From NCBI GenBank assembly GCA_900542935.1, contig UQPN01000009.1:11648-75647 (forward strand): a DNA stretch of 64,000 nt, given 5' to 3'. Each line of letters begins with the position of its first letter. Position 1 is the stretch's first letter. Positions 35,892-44,495 of this stretch are shown here, in pieces. The translations under genes and the position numbers were made by a program. The DNA comes from an uncultured Eubacteriales bacterium. GTDB lineage: Bacteria; Bacillota; Clostridia; Christensenellales; Borkfalkiaceae. A model generated the notes under the pieces. The model was not told where the DNA came from. It saw only the letters and a list, made by a program, of their open reading frames with translations, and searched no databases.

Positions 35892-37745
35892 ATGTGCGGC
35901 ATTGCGGGATATATCGGCGATTCGCCCGAACAGAATATTTTATACCGCTTACGGCTTCTGGAATACCGCGGATACGATTCCGCGGGAATCGCCGTATCGG
36001 ACGGCGAAAAAATCGTTATCACGAAGCGGGCGGGCGAACTGAAAAATCTGGAAGCGGCACTGAAACAGGCGGGAAAAACCGCGGGCGCAAAGCTTGGTAT
36101 CGGGCATACGCGCTGGGCGACGCACGGAAAGCCGGACGAAATCAACGCGCACCCGCACGTTTCGCGGGACGGAAAATGGGCGGTGGTGCACAACGGCATC
36201 ATCGAAAACCACGCGGAACTGAAAAGCGAGCTGAAAAAACTCGGCTACGAATTTTACAGCGCCACCGATACGGAAACGGCGGCGAAACTTCCGGAATATT
36301 ATTCCGCGCAGGGAGCGGCGCCACTGCAGGCGTTGCGGCAGACGTGCGAGAGGCTGGAAGGCAGTTTTGCCATGGCGATTCTGCATGCGGGCGAAAAGAA
36401 AATTTATTTTGCGAAAAATAAAAGTCCCCTTTATTTTGCATACGCCGAAAACAACGGAAATAAACGGGCGTATCTTGCCAGCGACGTCATTTGTTTTTCT
36501 GCGCAGGCGAGCGAATATTACGCTTTGCCCGACGGCGTGTACGGCATGGCGGACGAAAACGGCGCAGAATTTTACGATAAGACGGGCAGAATTTTTCTGC
36601 CCGCCGAAAAGCTTTCCGCCGCGTATACGGGCGAAGAAATCAACCGTTACCCCCACTATATGCTGAAAGAAATTTACGATACGCTGCCCGCGCTGCGTGC
36701 GGAAACGGCGTATTTCGAAAGTAATTTCACGTTTGAAAATTATCCGCTTTTATGCGGCGCGAACGGCGGGCGCGGCTTTACGAAAGCGGTGCTTGTCGGC
36801 TGCGGCACGGCATATCATGCCGCTCTTTCGGGCGCGGGAATGCTCGGGCGCGTCGCCGATCTGGACAGCGCGGCGTACGTGGCAAGCGAATTCCGCTATT
36901 ACTGCCCGAAAATCGACGAAAACACGCTGGCGGTATTCATCAGTCAGAGCGGCGAAACGGCGGACACGCTTGCCGCCCTGCAGGAAGCGAAGCGGCACGG
37001 CGCGAAAACGCTTGCCGTAGTGAACGCGGAACACAGCACCCTTGCAAAAAACGCCGACGCTTTTCTGCCCGTGAAAGCGGGAACGGAAATCGCGGTGGCT
37101 TCCACAAAGGCATATTCGTGTCAAGCGGCGGCGCTGTATGCACTGGCGGAATTTCTGCGCGCCGCGGCTTTGCCCTTACAGAAACGTTGCGCTCCCGATT
37201 TTTCCGCGTTGAACGCCCTTTGCGCCGGTCTTTCGTACGGGGACGGGAACGAAGAAAAAGAAATCGCGCGGCTGTTTTGCGGCGGAAAAAAGCTGTTTTT
37301 CATCGGCAGAGGCGACGATTATCGCACGGCGCTGGAAGCAAGCCTGAAAATCAAGGAAACCTCGTACCTGAACGCCGACGTATATTATGCCGGCGAATTG
37401 AAACACGGATTTCTTGCTTTGGTGGACGAAAATTCGTACGTGGTTGTTTTCGCCACCGAAGAAGCCACGCTGCAAAAAACGCTGTCGAATGCGGAAGAAG
37501 CGCGGGCGCGCGGCGCACAAATTATTCTGTTCACAACGAACGAAACGGCGCTGCCCGACTGCCCGGAAGAAAAATTCTTCCGTATTCTGCGCGTGAACAA
37601 ACTCGGCGGCGTTGCGGGCGGGAACCCCTTACAGTGCGTGCAGAACATTCTGCCCTGGCAACGCATCGCTTACGAACTTTCCGTTGAAAAAGGGCTTAAC
37701 CCCGATAAACCGCGCAACCTCGCCAAAAGCGTTACCGTAGAATAA
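35892..37745 (+). CDS. glmS: Glutamine-fructose-6-phosphate aminotransferase
   Basis: A 617-residue GlmS, which makes glucosamine-6-phosphate from fructose-6-phosphate and glutamine. The mature N-terminal cysteine is in MCGIAGYIGD, so the start must be the ATG at 35892. The glutaminase domain shows LLEYRGYDSAGIA, HTRWATHG and HNGIIENH. Two SIS isomerase domains follow (VLVGCGTAYHA, FISQSGETADT, ASTKAY), and the C-terminus has NLAKSVTVE. A few loops in the second half are shorter or altered compared with E. coli but motifs are intact. It starts one base after glmM. Confidence 0.96.
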   Translation: MCGIAGYIGDSPEQNILYRLRLLEYRGYDSAGIAVSDGEKIVITKRAGELKNLEAALKQAGKTAGAKLGIGHTRWATHGKPDEINAHPHVSRDGKWAVVHNGIIENHAELKSELKKLGYEFYSATDTETAAKLPEYYSAQGAAPLQALRQTCERLEGSFAMAILHAGEKKIYFAKNKSPLYFAYAENNGNKRAYLASDVICFSAQASEYYALPDGVYGMADENGAEFYDKTGRIFLPAEKLSAAYTGEEINRYPHYMLKEIYDTLPALRAETAYFESNFTFENYPLLCGANGGRGFTKAVLVGCGTAYHAALSGAGMLGRVADLDSAAYVASEFRYYCPKIDENTLAVFISQSGETADTLAALQEAKRHGAKTLAVVNAEHSTLAKNADAFLPVKAGTEIAVASTKAYSCQAAALYALAEFLRAAALPLQKRCAPDFSALNALCAGLSYGDGNEEKEIARLFCGGKKLFFIGRGDDYRTALEASLKIKETSYLNADVYYAGELKHGFLALVDENSYVVVFATEEATLQKTLSNAEEARARGAQIILFTTNETALPDCPEEKFFRILRVNKLGGVAGGNPLQCVQNILPWQRIAYELSVEKGLNPDKPRNLAKSVTVE

Positions 37746-37758
37746 AGCGACGACGGAT

Positions 37759-38850
37759 TTACGCGGCGGCGCGCGGCGCGTTGCAGCGACGTTTCGAAAG
37801 CGCCGCGCACAACGCGGCAACGATGACGGCGGCGCCCGCAACGCCCGCAACGGGGTAGAAATACCTGACAAGCGCTTCGAACGGCAATGCGGAAACGGCG
37901 AAGAACGCTGCCGCGGAAACGATTTTCGCCGCGTTTTTCCGCGCGCGGAACGTTTCTTCCGCGCCGGGAACGCCGCCTGCTTTGACGAATTTTTGCAGGG
38001 AGATTTTTTGCGCCGCGACGGAAACGGGATAAAAACATGCCGTAAACGCGGTAAGCATGCCGACGGCGGAAAGCAGAGAGTAAAACTTTCCGCCGTTTAA
38101 AACGTAATCGAGCGGCAACGGCGCGGCGTACGAACTTTTATCGCTGCTCACGGCGGAAAGGATCGCCGCGGCAAGAAGCGACAGCAGCCCCGCGGAAACA
38201 AAAGAAACGGCAGCCGCGCGCTTTTTTCCGGCGAGCGTTGCGCCGAGATCGCACAAAACGGGGCAGGTGGCGAAAACGTTCATGCCGACGTAAATCGCCG
38301 CCGAAACCGCGGCGCGCGCCGCGCACGGAAAATCGGTAACTTCCGGCGGCGAAAAACTGCCGCGACGGACGATAAGCGTCAGGACGGCGACGATTAAAAA
38401 CGGCGTGAACGCGGTGCCGAAAGACGATACTCCCGAAATTCCCCTGCGCGTAAAAAGCAACGCGATAAATAGAAACAGCACGGCGGGAAGAGGTTTATAC
38501 GGGTACGCGGCGTTGAGCGCGGAAAGCGTTGCCGCCCCCACGACGAACGAACCGAAAAGCGCCGCGATTTTTGCCGCATGCGCCGCCGCGCCGGGAAACA
38601 ATCCGCGCATGACGTTGCCGAAACCGCCGTATTTTGCGCCGAGGCGCAAAAAAAGAAAAAAACCGCCCGCAAACGCGGCGAACGATACGGCAAGCGGAAA
38701 AAGGCGGAATCCGCCGTAAAATTCAAGCAGTTCTCGCCCCGATAAAAAGCCCGCGCCCGCCACCGCGCCCACTGCCGTACAAACCGAAAAAACGACGGAG
38801 AATCGCTCCGCCGTCTGTTTTTTTATTTTGCTTTCCGTCGCTTTTTTCAA
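37759..38850 (-). CDS. YkvI-like multi-pass membrane protein
   Basis: A 363-residue integral membrane protein with about ten hydrophobic segments. The first helix contains GAVAGAGFLSGRELLEFYGGF, typical of the YkvI family, which belongs to the APC-type transporter superfamily. Substrate and direction are unknown. It is very Ala-rich. The start is probably the TTG at 38850, which has GGAGG ten bases upstream; no ATG or GTG fits better. It is convergent with glmS (13 bases apart) and stands alone on its strand. Confidence 0.78.
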   Translation of the reverse strand: MKKATESKIKKQTAERFSVVFSVCTAVGAVAGAGFLSGRELLEFYGGFRLFPLAVSFAAFAGGFFLFLRLGAKYGGFGNVMRGLFPGAAAHAAKIAALFGSFVVGAATLSALNAAYPYKPLPAVLFLFIALLFTRRGISGVSSFGTAFTPFLIVAVLTLIVRRGSFSPPEVTDFPCAARAAVSAAIYVGMNVFATCPVLCDLGATLAGKKRAAAVSFVSAGLLSLLAAAILSAVSSDKSSYAAPLPLDYVLNGGKFYSLLSAVGMLTAFTACFYPVSVAAQKISLQKFVKAGGVPGAEETFRARKNAAKIVSAAAFFAVSALPFEALVRYFYPVAGVAGAAVIVAALCAALSKRRCNAPRAAA

Positions 38851-38954
38851 TCCGCTTTTTCCTCCGCTCGCCCTGCGCGCGACGTTTTTCGCCGCCGCTT
38901 TTTATAAGCTATTTTTATGCGGCGCGGCGAGGAAAAAGAACGGCAGAAGGCGAT

Positions 38955-40526
38955 TCAGTCTTTCATAAAAGCGTTATATACGGCGTCCGCCACGCGGATT
39001 CCGTCGGCGGCGGACGAAGTGATGCCGCCCGCGTACCCCGCGCCCTCGCCGCAGGGAAACAGCATTTGCGCCGAAACCGACTGCAAATCTTCGCCGCGGA
39101 CGATTCTGACGGGCGAGCTGGTGCGCGTTTCCGCGGCGGTGAGCACCGCGTCCGGGCAGGCAAAGCCTTTCAGGCGCTTATCCATTCCCTCGATCGCGCG
39201 CTTCAATTCTTCGTACACGGGCTTAGGAAATACCGCCGATATATCGGACGGCGCCACGCCGCGGGGATAGCTGGGCGTAACTTCGCCGAAGCGGCTGCTT
39301 GCCCTGCCCTTTAAAAAGTCCTCGGCGCGCTGCGCCGGCGCCACGTACTTTCCGCCGCCCAGCCGATACGCCGCGCGTTCGATCTTCCGCTGAAATTCCA
39401 CGCCGGCAAGCGGGGTATCTTCGGGATAATCCGCCGAAGTTACCTGCACGATGAGCGCGGAGTTTGCGTTTTCGCCGTTGCGCGCGTAATTGCTCATGCC
39501 GTTGGTTACCACGCCGCCCTCTTCGCTTGCCGCCGCCATAACGTAACCGCCGGGGCACATACAGAAAGTGAATGCGGCGCGCTCGCCGTGGAACACGCAT
39601 TTATAATCGGCGGGCGGAAGCAGTTTGTATTTTTCGCCGTATTGAGAAAATCCGACGGCGCTTTGCAGATGTTCGATGCGCACGCCCACGGCAAAATCTT
39701 TTTTAGTGAGCTCTACGCCTTTTTTATGCAGCAGTTCGAACGTATCGCGCGCGCTGTGCCCTACGGAAAGCACCAGCGCCGAAACGTCTATGGTTTCCGT
39801 ACGCGACGAATCGTTTTCGCGATACGTGATTTCCGCCTGCGCGATTTTTCCGTTTTCGATTTTTAAATTTGTGAGGCGGGCGTTGAACAGCACGCGCGCG
39901 CCGTTGGCAAGAAGGTATTCGCGCATGTTTTTCACGACGGTTTTCAGTTTGTCGCTGCCGATGTGCGGTTTGTTTAAATACGCGATTTCTTCTGGCGCGC
40001 CGAAACGGATAAATTCGCGCAGGACTTCGTCGTTTTCTTTAACGTGCGTGCCCGTGTTGAGTTTTCCGTCGGAAAACGTGCCCGCGCCGCCCTCGCCGAA
40101 CGATACGTTGCTTTCCGTATTCAGTACGCCCGTTTCGTGAAAAGTCCGCAGCGTTTTTTCGCGGCGTTCCACGCTTTCGCCGCGTTCGATGAGAAGCGGC
40201 GCGATACCGCGTTTTAAAAGCCGCAGCGCGCAGAACAGCCCGGCGGGACCTGCGCCGACGATTAAAACGGGTTTGTTTTTATCGGGCTGTTTTTCTTTCG
40301 GCAGTCGTTCGACGGCGGGTTCGATTTGCGCGGAAGAAAACTCTTTTGCGGCAAATTCTATCGTGTAAACGTAAAAAATATTGCCTTTATCGCGCGCGTC
40401 CAGCGATTTTTTTACGATGCGGAAGTACGCGGGATTGCATTTCAATGCGCGCCGCGCGATTTTGCGCAGTTCTTCTTCGCTTTCGCCAAGGTGAAGTTTT
40501 ATGTTTGCCAGCCGTCTGATTTCCAT
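38955..40526 (-). CDS. FAD-dependent dehydrogenase (COG2509 type)
   Basis: A 523-residue flavoprotein. The first ~85 residues form the ferredoxin-like N-terminal domain common in this family (RRLANIKLHLGESEEEL). The FAD-binding GAGPAGLFCALRLLKRG follows near residue 92. Later motifs include VSFGEGGAGTFSDGKLNT, LSVGHSARDTFELL and FPCGEGAGYAGGITSSAADG near the end. The family is widespread in Clostridia and its substrate is not known to me. It stands 158 bases downstream of a second FAD enzyme on the same strand. Confidence 0.88.
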   Translation of the reverse strand: MEIRRLANIKLHLGESEEELRKIARRALKCNPAYFRIVKKSLDARDKGNIFYVYTIEFAAKEFSSAQIEPAVERLPKEKQPDKNKPVLIVGAGPAGLFCALRLLKRGIAPLLIERGESVERREKTLRTFHETGVLNTESNVSFGEGGAGTFSDGKLNTGTHVKENDEVLREFIRFGAPEEIAYLNKPHIGSDKLKTVVKNMREYLLANGARVLFNARLTNLKIENGKIAQAEITYRENDSSRTETIDVSALVLSVGHSARDTFELLHKKGVELTKKDFAVGVRIEHLQSAVGFSQYGEKYKLLPPADYKCVFHGERAAFTFCMCPGGYVMAAASEEGGVVTNGMSNYARNGENANSALIVQVTSADYPEDTPLAGVEFQRKIERAAYRLGGGKYVAPAQRAEDFLKGRASSRFGEVTPSYPRGVAPSDISAVFPKPVYEELKRAIEGMDKRLKGFACPDAVLTAAETRTSSPVRIVRGEDLQSVSAQMLFPCGEGAGYAGGITSSAADGIRVADAVYNAFMKD

Positions 40527-40683
40527 ACTTTTCGTTTCTCTTTCCGCACGCTTTCCGCGCGCGATTGCGTTTTGTATCGTTTTTGAATTGTTTTTAGGGT
40601 TTTTGCGTACGGGTGCGCCGCGCGTTGCCCGAAGCCGCCTTGTTACGGGAAAATACTTCGCGCCCGAAGTTACGCGTCGTAAA

Positions 40684-41976
40684 TTATTGCTCGGAAGTTA
40701 TCGCGTCGCCCGCCGCGCATGCGGAAGAATACGCCCATTGCAGGTTAAAACCGCCGCAGGCGCCGTCCGCATCGAGAATTTCGCCCGCGAAATAAACGTT
40801 TTTTTGCTTTAAAGACATCATATCGCGGGATACTTCGCTTAATTTTACGCCGCCTTTCGTTACCTGCGCGTAATCGAAGCCGAGCGTGCCCGTTACCGTC
40901 GCCGTAAAGTTTTTGGCTTCCGCCGCCAGCGCTTTCGCGAAATTTTCGGCGAAGTTTTCTCCGCGTTTTTCTTTTCCGCCGTTTTTCACGGCAAATTTTT
41001 CCTGCGCGCGCGCCGCGATAACCATGCCCGCGCGATTGTTTAAAATGCCGCCGAGCAGTTCTCCCGCGGGAATTTCCGCATATCTGTTCAGCTTTTTTTC
41101 CAGCGCGGTTTGCAGTTCCGCCGCGGAAACGTCCGGCAGGAAATCGACGCGCAGCGTACAGCCGCTCTCCGGGCAGGGGCAGGGAAGATAAGAAGAAATT
41201 TTAAACGCGCAGTCGCCCGAAACGCCGAAATCGGTGAAAAGAATATCGCCGCGTTCGCGCGAAAGTTCTTTCCCGCCCGCAAAAAGAAGCATTTCTCCGT
41301 CGAACACGCGCACGCCTTTCAGGGCGCGCATATCTTTCTCGGCGCAGCGCAGCTGTACCAGCGCGGGAAATACGGGCGTGAGCGTATGCCCCAAAGACTG
41401 CGCCAGCGCGTAACCGTTGCCGTCGGAGCCGAAATTTTTCGCGGCTTTTCCGCCCGTACAGATCAGCGCGTTTTCGCAAAGATAATTTCCGCCGCTTTGC
41501 GTACGCACTTCGATTGCGCCCCGCGCTTTTCGCACGCTCTGTACGAATTCTCCCGTGAAAATTTTTACGCCGCGGCGCGCGGCTTCCCGGCGCAGCGCGT
41601 CGGTTACGGCGGAAGCCTGCCGGGAAAACGGGTATACCCTGCCCCGCCCGTCCGCAAAAGTAAGCACGCCCGCCGAGGATAAAAACCGCCGCAATTCTTC
41701 GGGCGGGTGCTTCGATACGGCGCCGCGGATTTTTTCTTCCTCCGCTTTTTCAAACGTAAAATAGCCGCGCGTGTTTTGAAAATCGGCGGCGTTTTCGTTG
41801 GTTACGTTGCCCCAGCCGCCGCCCGTAGCCGAAAGCTTTCTGCCCGCGCGGTCGCCGCGTTCTAAAATCAGCGTGCGGTTATCGCCGTATTTTGCGGCGA
41901 AAAACAGCCCCGCCGCGCCGCCGCCGACGATAACGGTACGATAAATTGTTGCGAAATTGCCGTTTTTTTCGTTCAT
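40684..41976 (-). CDS. HI0933/BaiN-family flavoprotein
   Basis: A 430-residue NAD(P)/FAD-dependent oxidoreductase of the HI0933-like (YhiN/BaiN, aminoacetone oxidase-like) family. The N-terminal Rossmann motif is VIVGGGAAGLFFAAKY. The family signature GRKLSATGGGWGNVTNEN follows, then LICTGGKAAKNFGSDGNGYALAQSLGH. The C-terminus has FAGEILDADGACGGFNLQWAYSSA. Members reduce or oxidise varied substrates, so the role here is open. I choose the ATG at 41976 because a consensus promoter puts transcription start only about two bases upstream; the in-frame ATG at 41997 lies inside that promoter's spacer. The mRNA is probably leaderless. Confidence 0.88.
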   Translation of the reverse strand: MNEKNGNFATIYRTVIVGGGAAGLFFAAKYGDNRTLILERGDRAGRKLSATGGGWGNVTNENAADFQNTRGYFTFEKAEEEKIRGAVSKHPPEELRRFLSSAGVLTFADGRGRVYPFSRQASAVTDALRREAARRGVKIFTGEFVQSVRKARGAIEVRTQSGGNYLCENALICTGGKAAKNFGSDGNGYALAQSLGHTLTPVFPALVQLRCAEKDMRALKGVRVFDGEMLLFAGGKELSRERGDILFTDFGVSGDCAFKISSYLPCPCPESGCTLRVDFLPDVSAAELQTALEKKLNRYAEIPAGELLGGILNNRAGMVIAARAQEKFAVKNGGKEKRGENFAENFAKALAAEAKNFTATVTGTLGFDYAQVTKGGVKLSEVSRDMMSLKQKNVYFAGEILDADGACGGFNLQWAYSSACAAGDAITSEQ

Positions 41977-41985
41977 ATCAAAAAT

Positions 41986-42014
41986 ATTGTAACGCATTTT
42001 CGGAAATTTGTCAA
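41986..42014 (-). promoter_or_regulatory. Promoter of the HI0933-family gene (leaderless transcript)
   Basis: Minus-strand TTGACA (42009-42014) and TACAAT (41986-41991) with a 17-base spacer. The -10 box ends 9 bases before the ATG at 41976, leaving no room for a Shine-Dalgarno in the mRNA. Confidence 0.75.
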
Positions 42015-42044
42015 TTTGAATACGGGGATAAACGCCGTTTTCGT

Positions 42045-42073
42045 TTGCTTTTTTGCCGCGCGGGTGCTATAAT
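42045..42073 (+). promoter_or_regulatory. Promoter of the small membrane protein (leaderless transcript)
   Basis: TTGCTT (42045-42050) and TATAAT (42068-42073) with a 17-base spacer. The ATG at 42080 begins 7 bases after the -10 box, at the expected transcription start. Confidence 0.65.
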
Positions 42074-42079
42074 GAAAGC

Positions 42080-42598
42080 ATGAAAAACAAAAACGAAAAA
42101 CAGAATACTCCGAACAAAAGCGGCAAAAACGCTTACCGCGCGTTTCCCATGAAAAAACCGCTTTCCATCACGCTGCTTTGCGCGGCGGCGCTGGCGCTTT
42201 CTATTGCCGGCATCGCGCTTTCTTCGTACCGTCTGGCGAAATCGGGCGTACATTCGATGTACGAATGGCTGCAGTACCCGTTTATGATTGCGGTGTGCGT
42301 GTTTGCCGTTACGGTGGCGAGCGCCGTTTTAATCAAGTGCGAATACCGCGTGAGCGATACCGAACTGATTACCTGCCACGGCTTTGTAAAAACGCGGCTG
42401 CCCTTATCGCAAATAACTTCCGCCGTATCGGATACCGACAACGATAAAATTTACCTCGGACTTGCCGATACCGACGGCAAGCTTGTGATTACCACCACGC
42501 ACGAAAAGCGCGAAGCGCTGGTGCGCGCCATGCTGGACGGCAACCCCTCCATCGATTACGGCTTTACCCTCCGCGAAAAAAACGACGAGGAAAAATAA
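42080..42598 (+). CDS. Small membrane protein with bacterial PH-like domain
   Basis: A 172-residue protein with two hydrophobic segments (about residues 28-47 and 65-88) after a Lys/Asn-rich N-terminus. The C-terminal ~75 residues are beta-rich (CEYRVSDTELITCHGFVKTRLPLSQITSAV, then KIYLGLADTDGKLVITTT) and resemble the bacterial PH domains found behind two-helix membrane anchors. Function unknown. The ATG at 42080 is preferred because the -10 box ends at 42073; a start at 42053 would lie upstream of the transcription start. It is divergent from the HI0933-family gene across 103 bases. Confidence 0.75.
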   Translation: MKNKNEKQNTPNKSGKNAYRAFPMKKPLSITLLCAAALALSIAGIALSSYRLAKSGVHSMYEWLQYPFMIAVCVFAVTVASAVLIKCEYRVSDTELITCHGFVKTRLPLSQITSAVSDTDNDKIYLGLADTDGKLVITTTHEKREALVRAMLDGNPSIDYGFTLREKNDEEK

Positions 42599-42623
42599 AA
42601 ACGGCGCGAGCTTGCATCATAGG

Positions 42624-42655
42624 AAATCCCGGCGGACATACCGCCGGGATTTTAG
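42624..42655. terminator. Bidirectional terminator
   Basis: AAATCCCGGCGG-ACATA-CCGCCGGGATTT, a perfect 12-base stem, then TT on the plus strand. It lies between the convergent PH-like membrane protein and TetR genes. Confidence 0.8.
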
Positions 42656-42668
42656 TTTTCTCTATCTT

Positions 42669-43274
42669 TTATCTGTCTGCTTCGTTTTTCTCGCTTTCTT
42701 CCGGTTTTTCAAACCGGCGGGCGGAAAAACTTGCCACCCACTTGCGCGTGAACGCGTACAAATCGTCTAACAGCACGGCGGAATACCCGCGGCAGTATCT
42801 GACGTATTCGCAGAACAATCCTTCGATGAACACGTTGATTTCCAGTTCCAGATTTTCGCGGTTGACAAGATACGGCGAATTGTAGCAAAGTTCCAGAAAT
42901 TTGTTCGAAGCGATTGCCGTAAGCTTTTTCGCCGTGAAGAGGAAATCGTTGGAACAGCACAAAAGCTTGTAATTTTCATCGTTTTTACGGATATAATCGA
43001 ACAGCGAATCGACGAATTGTTCTACCGTGGAGGGCGATAACAAGCGCGCGTTATCGAAAAACATATCGATCAGCTCGTTTTCGTAATCTTCCGCCACGCC
43101 GTAAATATCGTCGTAATGCGAATAAAACGCGCCGCGCGAAATTTCCGCGCGCGAACAAAGCTCGCTGACGGAAATTTTGGAAAGTTCCCGCTTTTCGGAA
43201 AGCATTTCGGCAAACACGCTTTTGATGATTTTCTTCGTTTTTTTGGATGAGCTGTTTAAATTCTGCACTTTCAT
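42669..43274 (-). CDS. TetR/AcrR family transcriptional regulator
   Basis: A 201-residue TetR-type regulator. The N-terminal helix-turn-helix is about residues 14-60 with LSKISVSELCSRAEISRGAFYSHYDDIYGV, a typical TetR recognition helix. The remainder is a helical ligand domain with a C-terminal TetR_C_33-like look. It is divergent from the lipid kinase and the ABC exporter genes and is the obvious candidate to control them. Three ACAGTG copies around its own promoter may be its operators. Confidence 0.9.
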   Translation of the reverse strand: MKVQNLNSSSKKTKKIIKSVFAEMLSEKRELSKISVSELCSRAEISRGAFYSHYDDIYGVAEDYENELIDMFFDNARLLSPSTVEQFVDSLFDYIRKNDENYKLLCCSNDFLFTAKKLTAIASNKFLELCYNSPYLVNRENLELEINVFIEGLFCEYVRYCRGYSAVLLDDLYAFTRKWVASFSARRFEKPEESEKNEADR

Positions 43275-43322
43275 AACCCGATACTTCCTCTTTTTTTACG
43301 ATTTTTTGCACAAAATATAGTT

Positions 43323-43418
43323 ACAGTGTTAAAATTTGAACAGTGAAGCTTTTATTGTGCTTTATTTTTTCTGTTTTTTATATTATAATACATATGTCGA
43401 AAGAAAGTCAACAGTGTT
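43323..43418. promoter_or_regulatory. Divergent TetR/lipid-kinase promoter with repeated ACAGTG sites
   Basis: On the minus strand TTGACT (43406-43411) and TATAAT (43382-43387) with an 18-base spacer form the tetR promoter. The palindromic TATTATAATA also gives a plus-strand TATAAT (43384-43389), with a weak TTTATT 17 bases upstream, for the kinase side. ACAGTG occurs at 43323-43328, 43340-43345 and 43411-43416, twice as ACAGTGTT. One copy overlaps the tetR -35 box and two lie in its leader, which fits autoregulation. Confidence 0.55.
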
Positions 43419-43484
43419 CAAACAATTTCTTGAAAATTACCGTTGAAATTTTTACGGCGAAAAACACCGGAGGAAGCACCAAGG

Positions 43485-44363
43485 ATGAAATACCGCGTAT
43501 TGTACAACCCGCTGGCGGGGCTGGGCAAGGAGGATAACGGCTTCGAACAGGCGAAAAAGCTGTTTGAAGGTAAAGACGCCGAATTTTCGGACGTTACGAA
43601 GGAAGGCGCGCTGGACGAACTTTTCAAAAATCTTGCAAAAGACGATAAAATCGTGCTGTGCGGCGGCGACGGAACGCTGAATAAATTCGTGAATTCCATT
43701 CCGTTTATCCCCGAAAACGAAATTTTGTACTACCCGACGGGCAACGGCAACGATTTTTACCGCGACGTGGCGGAAGGGAAAGAAGGAACCGAACCGTGCG
43801 CAATCAATCCGTACATCGTAAACCTGCCCACGGTTGCCGTAAACGGAAAAACCTGCAAGTTTTTAAACAACGTAGGCTTCGGCATCGACGGCTACTGCTG
43901 CGAAACGGGCGACAGACTGCACCGCGAGGCACCGGACAAAAAAATTTCTTATACGGGCATCGCCATCAAAGGGTTGCTCTTCCACTTTAAACCGGTAAAC
44001 GCGGTGATCAACGTGGACGGCGAAGAATTCCGCTATAAAAACGTATGGCTGGCGCCTACGATGAACGGGAAATATTACGGCGGCGGCATGATGCCCGCCC
44101 CGGAACAGAAACGCCTGAACGACGACGGCACCGTTTCCGTGATGATTATGCACGGAAAAAGCAAGCTGAAAACGCTGATGGTGTTCCCCTCCATTTTCAA
44201 GGGCACGCACGTGAATCATAAAAAAACCGTGGAAGTAAAAACGGGCAAAGTGATTCAGGTGAAATTCGACCGCCCCACCGCGCTGCAGATCGACGGCGAA
44301 ACGGTAACGGGCGTTACCGAATACCGCGTTACGGCGGCGGGCGTTACCGCCGAAAAACAGTAA
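43485..44363 (+). CDS. Diacylglycerol kinase-family lipid kinase
   Basis: A 292-residue kinase of the DagK/YegS/sphingosine-kinase family. The nucleotide-binding VLCGGDGTLNKFVNSI is near residue 63, and the start KYRVLYNPLAG is typical. The NNVGFGIDG and APTMNGKYYGGGMMPAP segments belong to the C-terminal beta-sandwich lobe. It would phosphorylate a lipid such as diacylglycerol at the membrane inner face. The ATG at 43485 follows GGAGGAAGCACCAAGG; an in-frame start 14 codons earlier precedes that site. It is 132 bases upstream of the ABC exporter genes. Confidence 0.9.
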   Translation: MKYRVLYNPLAGLGKEDNGFEQAKKLFEGKDAEFSDVTKEGALDELFKNLAKDDKIVLCGGDGTLNKFVNSIPFIPENEILYYPTGNGNDFYRDVAEGKEGTEPCAINPYIVNLPTVAVNGKTCKFLNNVGFGIDGYCCETGDRLHREAPDKKISYTGIAIKGLLFHFKPVNAVINVDGEEFRYKNVWLAPTMNGKYYGGGMMPAPEQKRLNDDGTVSVMIMHGKSKLKTLMVFPSIFKGTHVNHKKTVEVKTGKVIQVKFDRPTALQIDGETVTGVTEYRVTAAGVTAEKQ

Positions 44364-44495
44364 CACGATAACAATACAACGAAAAAAAGCGCGGGAAAGA
44401 AATTTCATCGTGTTTTTTAAGTATGGTTTTTTTTGACAAAAATAGTTAATAACGGCGGGAAAACAGATGAAAAATACTAAGACAAGGAGATAAAA

